DNA of 6,036 nt from Eubacteriaceae bacterium (lineage in GTDB: Bacteria > Bacillota > Clostridia > Eubacteriales > Alkalibacteraceae), in the NCBI GenBank assembly GCA_003446375.1, contig DMAW01000026.1, positions 1-6,036 of the forward strand, in the 5' to 3' direction. Positions 1 to 6,036 of this stretch are shown piece by piece. Every line of letters begins with the position of its first letter. Within the stretch, counting starts at the first letter, position 1. Under the pieces are notes generated by a model. That model saw only the letters and a program-made list of their open reading frames with translations. It was not told the DNA's origin and did not search any database. The position numbers and the translations under genes were made by a program.

Positions 1-102
1 AGGCATATTTCTGTTTATAATATAACATAAAATTATTTGGATGTAATATAAAGCTTCAAAATCGAATACGCTTTTTATATGCCGTAAGAGATATAAACAC
101 AT
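1..102. other. Left-edge stretch downstream of the operon, no supported feature
   Basis: This is AT-rich sequence after the TGA of the last gene. I see no convincing terminator: the best hairpin candidate (57-76) has a mismatched seven-base stem with AT-rich arms. One minus-strand frame starts with ATG right after the TGA (102-100) and stays open for 34 codons to the edge, but it has no ribosome binding site and its composition does not resemble the neighbouring proteins. Confidence 0.5.
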
Positions 103-1236
103 TCATTTGGGAACATTAAATACCATTACAGTTAAAATTAATTCCCTATTTACATCTTGAGGTTGGTGAAATACATAACTAAATATAGTTTCATTTTTCA
201 GTTTATCACTTTTTAAATTCCATTCTCGCTTATAACAAGAATGTGTTTTAACCGTAGGGGCTATTTTACTCAGTACTGAGCTAAAATCTTGATTTTTATT
301 AAATAACAAAATAGCTGTCTTAGTATCTCTCCAACTCATGTACCCTAACAACTGATCTATTGCTTCGATGAATTTCTTTTCACCTCTCCAGAACTTGCAC
401 TCGGCTATAAATACATTTTTACCTTCAACACGTATAAGAATATCTGTTTTGCCTCCATAATTGAAAGTTTCTCCTGTGGCTTGACCCTCATAATGTGCAT
501 TAAGCATCATCAAGAAGTGATCTCGAATTTCTTCTTCCTTTAATTTAGAAAATGTTTTAGGGCTTCTTTCCATAACTAAAGCCATATTGTAAATCATCTC
601 CAAGATATTCTCGTATTCCTCATCTGCTAAAACAGGTTCTGGCTTAAAAGGCTTTTTTGAAACCTTAGGAGGCTCGAATTTAAGTTTCTTTCTAATAGAC
701 GGAATTGTATAAGTTTCTGGCATATCTTCACGGCGCTTTATTGGAATTCCAAGAGAACTAACCAAACCAATATCGTCAAGGAGCTTCTTCTTTCTTTGAG
801 ATACAAGCTCCCTAACAAAGGTTTCGAGCGAATTATTAAAAGACTCAACATCTCGCATAACCCATTCCAGATACCTCTTGATTTCATTCAAATCCCTTTG
901 ATATTCTTGTTTAAGTCTTTCTGCATTATGTTCTACCATTTCATAGATTAAATGAATCTCTTCCTCTACAACCTTTCCACGTGGAAAATTAAAGGTATAT
1001 GTTGAAGGCGTATATTGAAGCAACTCTGCATCTCCTTCAAATGGAATAGCTATTATAATTTGAATTCCCTTTACATAGAATGGACGACTTCTATCAAAAA
1101 TGATTCTCGTAGGGTCTTTGCTTACATCAATATCTACTTCTTTTTGAGAATAGACATAAATATTGTCTTCATAAATTTTAGGTGGTTTAAGAGAATATTT
1201 AGATAAAAGATATTGGCAAAAATCCTCTTCGCTCAC
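103..1236 (-). CDS. PD-(D/E)XK nuclease-like protein, longest intact part of the third gene
   Basis: Uninterrupted 377-residue ORF with GTG as its first possible start (1236-1234); I do not recognise a named family. Residues 1-90 contain beta-strand-like segments (for example GIQIIIAIPF, 57-66). Residues 91-155 are strongly charged and helical, probably a coiled coil. A basic, proline-containing linker follows (165-202). The C-terminal core has GQATGETFNYGGKTDILIRV (251-270), then NVFIAECKFWRG (274-285) and IDQLLGYMSWRD (293-304). D265, E279 and K281, followed by Q295 and Y299, fit a PD-(D/E)XK nuclease of Mrr/RecB-like type. No signal peptide or membrane span is visible, so it is probably cytosolic. 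The GTG has no convincing ribosome binding site, and the codons upstream of it still look coding, so it is a doubtful real start. If translated from here, the protein keeps the nuclease core but loses about 77 N-terminal positions. The nuclease assignment is an inference from motifs. Confidence 0.7.
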   Translation of the reverse strand: MSEEDFCQYLLSKYSLKPPKIYEDNIYVYSQKEVDIDVSKDPTRIIFDRSRPFYVKGIQIIIAIPFEGDAELLQYTPSTYTFNFPRGKVVEEEIHLIYEMVEHNAERLKQEYQRDLNEIKRYLEWVMRDVESFNNSLETFVRELVSQRKKKLLDDIGLVSSLGIPIKRREDMPETYTIPSIRKKLKFEPPKVSKKPFKPEPVLADEEYENILEMIYNMALVMERSPKTFSKLKEEEIRDHFLMMLNAHYEGQATGETFNYGGKTDILIRVEGKNVFIAECKFWRGEKKFIEAIDQLLGYMSWRDTKTAILLFNKNQDFSSVLSKIAPTVKTHSCYKREWNLKSDKLKNETIFSYVFHQPQDVNRELILTVMVFNVPK

Positions 1237-1338
1237 ATTAAGAATATAGTCAGGCTCGTAGCTCTCAACTTCCTTTATTAACTCAGCTTTCCTTTGTTCT
1301 AAAAAATCGTAGAGGCTCCCTTTCCAAAAAACAATAGA

Positions 1339-1341
1339 TTA
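1339..1341 (-). other. Premature in-frame TAA stop codon
   Basis: The plus strand reads TTA here, giving TAA in the frame of the ATG at 1467 (codon 43) and of the nuclease ORF downstream. The context is GAC TAA TCT ATT GTT, followed closely by a run of six T. No ATG, GTG or TTG occurs in this frame between the TAA and the GTG at 1236, so a ribosome terminating here has no ordinary in-frame restart for 34 codons. Confidence 0.85.
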
Positions 1342-1464
1342 GTCTTCATTTTCTTTTATCTTCCATTGGAATAATTTTCGGCAGGTATCTAAAGTCCAAG
1401 TATAGCGAGAATTTGGGCGGGGTGTATCGAAGCCAGATAACCCACTGTTAGGCGCTGTTATCCG

Positions 1465-1469
1465 CATTA
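1465..1469 (-). promoter_or_regulatory. TAATG stop/start overlap joining res to the third gene
   Basis: The res stop TAA (1469-1467) and the ATG of the third gene (1467-1465) share one base. This arrangement is typical of translational coupling, where the terminating ribosome restarts on the next gene. The nearest purine-rich element, AAAGGA, is about 15 bases upstream of the ATG, too far to be a strong independent Shine-Dalgarno. The overlap is the main reason for placing the original start of the third gene at 1467 rather than at 1236. Confidence 0.7.
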
Positions 1470-4286
1470 TTTTATCCACAAATCCTTTAAGTTTTCTTTA
1501 CCGCTCCAATCATCTTCTCTTAGATATAAATATTTCCAATTTTCATTGCTTGCCTTACTTACAGCCTCACACCATTTTTGAGCAGCAATATTCTTATCAG
1601 TTACTTGAATTTCTTCCCTTCCTTTTGTTTCAACTATGTAAAACCCATCTTTGGTTTTCACTATAAAATCTGGATAAAAATTTCTCCATTTTCTTTCTCT
1701 TGGATCGTAATATGTTATTTTCAATCCAACGATATGAGGTATGTTTTTTATAAACGAAATTACATCTTCCGCCCTTGTTAGGAAATTGACAAAATCAGCT
1801 TCCATGTCATTATCTACAGGTGATGATGGTATTTTTATTTCATGCTCATCCTCATAGGCAATTCTCACAAACAAACTCTTTTCAGAATCTATAAATTGTT
1901 TAGTCCATGGAAAACTTTCAAGCTCTTTTATACTGATTAGTCCTTTCAAATCAACATTGGTAGAAAACATAGGATTACTAACTAATGGTCTAGCAGAATT
2001 TATTATCTCCTTTTTAATCTGAGTATACCATCCTTTAACAGAAAGAAACTTTAATACTGTTTCATTAAGTTCTACTTTGGTATCAAATAACCTATCAGTA
2101 ATATATTTCTCAACAGATTCCAAAAGGATGTTAAAAGAATTTGGTAAAGGTATTTCTTCTTCCAATTCCCTTACCAATCTGGTTAAGCGAATAATGGGGA
2201 TATCATAGACAGACGCCTCAATCTGCCCTTCATCCAGAATCTCTCCCTTTAAATCAATAACTTCATATTCATATTTTTTTCTGAAATCTTCAATTTCTTC
2301 ATATCTAAAAACATGAGAAGGTAATTGAGAAAATATTTTTTCAATAATCGCTCTTACATCTAAATCTTCATTAAAGGATAAAAATTCAGTCTTTGGTATA
2401 TTAAACTTCATCATCTCAGGGACTTCGATTCTCGGGTTAAATGATATAAAAAATTCTTTTGGTGCCTCTGGTATCTTAATACCTTCAAGTTGCTCAAGAT
2501 TATCAAGAACTTTTAATAAATTTGGAGGACCTACTACTTCTAAGATATTTACCCATTTTTCAACATCAACACCTTCTTTTGGGAAAAGTTTTCTCAATCC
2601 TCTTCCTATCACTTGTTCTGGGAGTATTTCTCTTTCAGAAGCATAAGACCTCAAACCAAGGATTACTGTAACTGAGCGCACATCCCAGCCTTCATTCAAC
2701 ATCATCACACTTACTATTACTTCAATAGGGTTGTCAGGTTCGTCAAGTTTCCTCACAAGCTCAACCGCAAGTTCCTTGTCTATTTCTTTTTCTTCGCCAT
2801 TAATTTTAATTTTTGAAACTATCTCTTTTCCTTTCTGCTTCAGTTTTGACTTCCACTCATCAAGTTCCGAATGAATTAATATCATATTGGAAGAATCTAT
2901 ATCCTGCTCCTCAAGCAACTTTTCATAAATTGACTCTGCATTTGATATTTCATCTGCCATAACAAAGAGCACGGATTTTCTCCCCAATTCCTTCAACTTC
3001 TCTTTGTGCTTTCTCCATCTATCCAATGCAGCGCTTATGTAAGGCATGAAATCATCTATGGAAAAACCTTTTTTGATGAGCGGAGCATCATACACTATTA
3101 CTTTTGCAGGATATTTCACAATCCCTGTTTGTAGAGCTTCCCTTAAGGAAAAATCTACAATTATCCATGGGAATAATGCTCCTCTTTCATCTTTGGGAGT
3201 TGCACTAAAATCAAGTTCCATAAAAATCCCTTTTGAATGTCTTTCAATTAATTTTTCATGTAAATCCCACAGATAATTTTGCCATTTACTCTCTTCTCTG
3301 TGTATATGATGTGCCTCATCCTTAAGTATCATCAAATTTGGATAATTATTAAGGATTTCCCACAATTTGGTTGATTTTGCTTTATAGGGTTCTTTTCCCG
3401 GAGAAGGAATATAAAACAATGTAGTTACAATGTCTTCCTTTTGGCTCTTTTCTTCTCTGAAACCTATCTGATGTATATTCGTTACAAAAATAACACCTTC
3501 CTCATCAGGTGGAGGAAATCTATCAACATCTGAAAATGTGTCTCTTGTTATTACCTGAATTTTGAAATCTTTTTTCCATTCTTTCGGTATTAACTGAAAC
3601 TCTTCATATATTGAAAGATCTTCAAGGTCTTTTTTGAGTCTATCATAAACTATGATATTTGGTGCAACAAAAAGGAAAAATCTCGTATATTTCTCTTGAT
3701 CCTCATATAGATAATTAAAGAACGACCACACACTTAATAAAGCCATTGCAAGCGTTTTTCCTGAACCGGTTGCCATTCTAAAAGCATATCTTGGGTATTT
3801 ATCGTATTCCTCATAACCAGATACTTTAAAAGCACCAAATTTATTAAGAAGTTCACTCACTTTCAAAATTTCCTCAACCTCATACAAATAGATTAGGGTT
3901 TCCACCGCTTCTCTCTGAGAAAACCAGAAAACTTTATCTCTTGGCTGTTCAAACCAGAAGTTGAGCAAGTATCTCGTGGTCTCAGTTACACCAGGGTATC
4001 CTTTCTCTCTCCACTCTTTAACTTTTAGCCTCAGATTATTAACGCAAACAGCTTCTGATGGAAAACGGGCATAAGGTTTTCCATTCTTTCTCTGCTCATT
4101 TGCCCATGCTATTCCGTTTAGAATGTATTCTTTGAATTTCTTTTCAACCAGATCAAGGTAGTGCTCTTCGATGTTTACCCACTTTGGATATGGTTCAAGT
4201 ATTGAGTCTGGTGGGATGAAAGTAATATCTGATGGAGGTTTTTTTACTTCAAAAACTATAGCATCATTTTTCTTTTTCTCTGCCAT
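1467..4286 (-). CDS. res: Type III restriction enzyme Res subunit (SF2 helicase plus PD-(D/E)XK nuclease)
   Basis: ATP-dependent restriction subunit that would act in a complex with the upstream methyltransferase, cutting DNA that lacks the host methylation. At 939 residues it has the usual length of Type III Res. The helicase core shows FWFSQREAVETL (120-131, Q-motif-like), Walker A MATGSGKT (171-178), Walker B DEAHH (323-327), SATP (361-364), a motif V-like SVMMLNEGWDVRSV (526-539) and motif VI QVIGRGLR (558-565). The C-terminal nuclease shows YPDF with D873, then VETKG with E886 and K888, the D-Xn-ExK pattern of PD-(D/E)XK enzymes. All key residues are present, so the gene looks intact. 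The start is ATG 4286-4284, five bases after the mod stop, and no upstream alternative is needed. The stop TAA (1469-1467) shares its last base with the ATG of the next gene. The intact helicase and nuclease motifs, plus the neighbouring Mod with no HsdS-like gene, argue for Type III rather than Type I. Confidence 0.96.
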   Translation of the reverse strand: MAEKKKNDAIVFEVKKPPSDITFIPPDSILEPYPKWVNIEEHYLDLVEKKFKEYILNGIAWANEQRKNGKPYARFPSEAVCVNNLRLKVKEWREKGYPGVTETTRYLLNFWFEQPRDKVFWFSQREAVETLIYLYEVEEILKVSELLNKFGAFKVSGYEEYDKYPRYAFRMATGSGKTLAMALLSVWSFFNYLYEDQEKYTRFFLFVAPNIIVYDRLKKDLEDLSIYEEFQLIPKEWKKDFKIQVITRDTFSDVDRFPPPDEEGVIFVTNIHQIGFREEKSQKEDIVTTLFYIPSPGKEPYKAKSTKLWEILNNYPNLMILKDEAHHIHREESKWQNYLWDLHEKLIERHSKGIFMELDFSATPKDERGALFPWIIVDFSLREALQTGIVKYPAKVIVYDAPLIKKGFSIDDFMPYISAALDRWRKHKEKLKELGRKSVLFVMADEISNAESIYEKLLEEQDIDSSNMILIHSELDEWKSKLKQKGKEIVSKIKINGEEKEIDKELAVELVRKLDEPDNPIEVIVSVMMLNEGWDVRSVTVILGLRSYASEREILPEQVIGRGLRKLFPKEGVDVEKWVNILEVVGPPNLLKVLDNLEQLEGIKIPEAPKEFFISFNPRIEVPEMMKFNIPKTEFLSFNEDLDVRAIIEKIFSQLPSHVFRYEEIEDFRKKYEYEVIDLKGEILDEGQIEASVYDIPIIRLTRLVRELEEEIPLPNSFNILLESVEKYITDRLFDTKVELNETVLKFLSVKGWYTQIKKEIINSARPLVSNPMFSTNVDLKGLISIKELESFPWTKQFIDSEKSLFVRIAYEDEHEIKIPSSPVDNDMEADFVNFLTRAEDVISFIKNIPHIVGLKITYYDPRERKWRNFYPDFIVKTKDGFYIVETKGREEIQVTDKNIAAQKWCEAVSKASNENWKYLYLREDDWSGKENLKDLWIK

Positions 4287-4300
4287 TTCACTTACCCCAC
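4287..4300 (-). promoter_or_regulatory. mod-res junction with weak ribosome binding site
   Basis: Read on the minus strand, the end of mod and the start of res are GTG GGG TAA GTGAA ATG. Only five bases separate the stop and the start. GGGG about eight bases before the ATG is the only Shine-Dalgarno-like element and it is weak. Tight spacing suggests that res depends on ribosomes that have just finished mod. There is no room for a separate promoter here. Confidence 0.5.
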
Positions 4301-6036
4301 ATTAACGATGAGCTCCTTTGAGGTCTCTCCGCCAAATATATCTGTTATTTTAACTACAACCCTGTAACTCCCTGGTCTATCGTAGGTATGAGATGCTTTA
4401 ACACTAACTTTGCCCTCTCCAGGCTTTTTGTCAAAACTAACAAAGTCATGCTTGAAAACATTCCCATCATAGTTCCAATCAACAGCCCAGTAATTTATCA
4501 ATGGTAAGAAGTATTTTTGTTTTTCTTTATCACTTTTCGCATTCTTTATTCTTTCTCTTATCTCAGCCTCAAGTTCTTCATACCCATGTGGAAGTCTTAC
4601 CCAGAAGTCCTTTATCTCAATTTCAACTTTTAATCCATCTTCTTTAACCTCAAGCCATACATATCCTGGCTCTATGAATCTTAAATGCTTCCTTATCTCT
4701 TCATCAAAGGCATATTCAAAGTTTGCCACCTTTGACAAATCAATTTTGTATTTCTTCATTACTTCTTCAAGTTTTTCAACAGGCGGTATGTGCAAAAGCT
4801 TTAGTTTAACATCCTGCATTTCCCACAAGTCTCTTGCTCTCTCAAATGTATCAGGTGCCCAGTCCCATCCAAGGATTACTAGGGTCCAACCATCCTTGTA
4901 AAAAGGAGTTTCTTTGAACTCTTTAATTGCTTCGTGAATTTCAGCAGGAGTAACAGGAAAGTTTGCGTGTCCAACATGGATAATCTCTTTTTCTTTTTCC
5001 CGCAATCCATGGAGATACTTGAAAACTTGTTTCATCCTTGCAGCACCGTAAAGATTCAAGATAAGGTTGATAACATCCGCATGATTATACATCTTATCTG
5101 TCATGTAGTTGGCTATCGTCACCAGATAGAACGGTCTGCATGGTTTTCCATAAATGGGTCTTTTGCTTTCATCTTCAACTTTTATGCCGAGAGCTTTTGA
5201 CTTTGCTATATCAAGGAGTCTTTTTCTTGTTACATGAATTGCATACTTTGACATATCACAGCAAACCCATCGCCTACCAAGTTTTTCAGCAACTGCTGCT
5301 AATGTACCAGAGCCACAGAAGAAATCAGCCACTATGTCTCCTTCATTGGAGGATGCAAGAATTATGCGTTCGAGGAGTTTTTCGGGTTTTTGAGTGGGGA
5401 AGTTTAATCTTTCTTCAGCCATGGGATTAATAAATGGGATATTCCACACATCTGGTTCAACAACTTCGCTTGGATTTTTATCAGTGTAAACAACCTCAAC
5501 ATACTTACTTAGGTCAATTTTCTTCCGAACCTTCTCAAATTTTTCCCTATCATAAATAAGAAGTTTTCTTACACCTTGGTCAACTACAACATGATATCCT
5601 TTTTCAAATCTATCTTTAGATTTTGCCTCTGTAAATAATGCATTAAAAATATTGTCCTTGCTTTTCGAATAAAACAAAATAGTATCATGCATACACGGAA
5701 ATTCTCCTTTTGAACGCCGAGAAAACCTTCCATAGTGCCACACAATTTCATTCCTAAAATTCTCCCTTCCGAAAATCTCATCCATCATCAGCTTAACATA
5801 ATGCACCATTCTATAATCAAGATGCACATAGATTGAGCCGTCATTTGCAAGGAGCTCCTTCATCAATACCAATCGTTCATACATATAGTTGAGATAAGAA
5901 GCAATTCTTTCTTCTGGTGTTCTTCCGCCCCACATGTCTCGGTAGGCAAGCTCTTCCATGATTGAAGGACTTTTTACAATTTCATTTTTTGGCATTAAAT
6001 CACGCCAGCTCTCAGGCATGGGAACTTTAAAAGAAA
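4292..6036 (-). CDS. mod: Type III-like DNA methyltransferase (Mod), N-terminus cut by window edge
   Basis: Site-specific DNA amino-methyltransferase of the beta class (N6-adenine or N4-cytosine), the likely modification and specificity subunit of a Type III-like system. Residues are numbered from the Met at 6019. The order is: AYRDMWGG and a helical stretch (25-55), GSIYVHLD (61-68), NEIVWHYGR (90-98), a variable region (about 100-200), PTQKPEKLLERI (208-219), the SAM-binding motif DFFCGSGT (232-239) and WVCCDMS (251-257). A long C-terminal part follows, ending in a PKD-like tail. Motif X plus motif I lying downstream implies that the catalytic DPPY-type motif is N-terminal, which places it beyond the right edge. 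The frame stays open upstream of 6019 (codons for SFKVP) to the last base, so that Met is probably internal. The gene stops at TAA 4294-4292, five bases before res. The family call is firm; the target base and recognition site cannot be read. Confidence 0.93.
   Translation of the reverse strand, partial: SFKVPMPESWRDLMPKNEIVKSPSIMEELAYRDMWGGRTPEERIASYLNYMYERLVLMKELLANDGSIYVHLDYRMVHYVKLMMDEIFGRENFRNEIVWHYGRFSRRSKGEFPCMHDTILFYSKSKDNIFNALFTEAKSKDRFEKGYHVVVDQGVRKLLIYDREKFEKVRKKIDLSKYVEVVYTDKNPSEVVEPDVWNIPFINPMAEERLNFPTQKPEKLLERIILASSNEGDIVADFFCGSGTLAAVAEKLGRRWVCCDMSKYAIHVTRKRLLDIAKSKALGIKVEDESKRPIYGKPCRPFYLVTIANYMTDKMYNHADVINLILNLYGAARMKQVFKYLHGLREKEKEIIHVGHANFPVTPAEIHEAIKEFKETPFYKDGWTLVILGWDWAPDTFERARDLWEMQDVKLKLLHIPPVEKLEEVMKKYKIDLSKVANFEYAFDEEIRKHLRFIEPGYVWLEVKEDGLKVEIEIKDFWVRLPHGYEELEAEIRERIKNAKSDKEKQKYFLPLINYWAVDWNYDGNVFKHDFVSFDKKPGEGKVSVKASHTYDRPGSYRVVVKITDIFGGETSKELIVNVG

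Larger units (their letters stand above)
103..1467 (-). pseudogene. Third gene of the R-M operon, full extent, interrupted by an in-frame TAA at codon 43
   Basis: This is the gene as I think it was before interruption: 454 codons plus a TGA stop (105-103). It opens with ATG 1467-1465, overlapping the res stop as TAATG. The first 42 codons begin MRITAPNSGLSGFDTPRPNS and end in KENED. A TAA then occupies 1341-1339. After it the same frame continues with SIVFWKGSLYDFLEQRK and ESYEPDYILN, then runs without a break into the ORF that starts at GTG 1236. At this base composition about five chance stops would be expected in a 77-codon non-coding stretch (back-of-envelope estimate), and one is seen. 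A single base change would restore the frame. TAA is the genuine stop of both mod and res, so a reassigned code is unlikely. The gene could be a recent pseudogene, a sequencing error, or a split or recoded gene. The interruption is seen directly; the ancestral extent is inferred. Confidence 0.72.

Noticed and set aside
57..76. Possible terminator hairpin AAAATCG-AATA-CGCTTTT
   Set aside because: The stem has a mismatch and mostly A-T pairs. The T run follows on the plus strand, while all genes here are on the minus strand.
2..83. Seven-base inverted repeat GGCATAT / ATATGCC
   Set aside because: It is short and AT-rich with a 68-base spacer. Such a pair is expected by chance, and nothing nearby suggests an operator or end repeat.
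1..102. Open minus-strand frame starting with ATG right after the last TGA, 34 codons to the window edge
   Set aside because: It has no ribosome binding site, a hydrophobic Cys/Tyr/Ile-rich composition unlike the neighbours, and a length reachable by chance. It cannot be judged without the sequence beyond the edge.
1339..1341. Stop-codon reassignment or programmed readthrough of TAA
   Set aside because: TAA ends both mod and res in the same window. TAA is normally the tightest stop, and the following TCT is not a known leaky context. No recoding structure is evident.
1015..5430. Several plus-strand open frames of 60-100 codons lying opposite the three genes
   Set aside because: They are antisense to strongly coding frames, have no ribosome binding sites, and encode low-complexity Phe/Ser-rich or otherwise unrecognisable sequence. 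They are shadows of the minus-strand genes.
5584..5781. Second minus-strand frame of 65 codons inside mod
   Set aside because: It lies out of frame within the methyltransferase motifs and shares their sequence; no independent start signal is seen.
1467..6036. BREX, DISARM or Type I system instead of Type III
   Set aside because: Res has helicase and PD-(D/E)XK nuclease in one chain of Type III size and sits directly behind a beta-class Mod. No HsdS-like, BrxC/PglZ-like or DrmB-like gene is present in the window.

Overview
This is an AT-rich window (roughly one third G+C by eye). It is filled almost edge to edge by three tightly packed genes, all on the minus strand and transcribed from right to left. 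The proteins are rich in Glu and Lys, and in the stretches I read closely Arg is often AGA and Ile often ATA. That fits an AT-rich, possibly thermophilic bacterium or archaeon, but the sequence does not settle the lineage. There is no mobile element, RNA gene or CRISPR array. The only non-coding stretches are about 100 bases at the left edge and 5 bases between the first two genes.

Layout in the direction of transcription. (1) 6036-4292 is a Type III-like (Mod) beta-class amino-methyltransferase. It is cut by the right edge, so its catalytic DPPY-type motif lies outside the window, while the SAM-binding DFFCGSGT motif is inside. It ends in a PKD/Ig-like tail. (2) 4286-1467 is a complete 939-residue Res subunit: an SF2 helicase with Walker A, DEAH, SAT and QxxGRGLR motifs, followed by a C-terminal PD-(D/E)XK nuclease. 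(3) 1467-103 is a third protein with its own PD-(D/E)XK-like core and a central helical region. I do not recognise it as a named family.

Together these form a Type III-like restriction-modification locus. Mod would methylate its recognition site and give the complex its specificity, and Res would use ATP to communicate along DNA and cut unmodified DNA. The third gene is coupled to res through a TAATG stop/start overlap and may be an accessory nuclease.

The main observation is that the third gene looks broken or recoded. An ATG at 1467 overlaps the res stop and opens a reading frame that runs into the nuclease ORF in the same frame, interrupted by a single TAA at codon 43 (1341-1339). The 34 codons between that TAA and the first usable downstream start, a GTG at 1236, read like normal protein. 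The simplest explanation is one nonsense mutation in a 454-codon gene. Alternatives are a sequencing error, or a frame change at the adjacent six-T run. If the locus has a novel aspect, it is this Mod-Res-nuclease trio with a disrupted third member.
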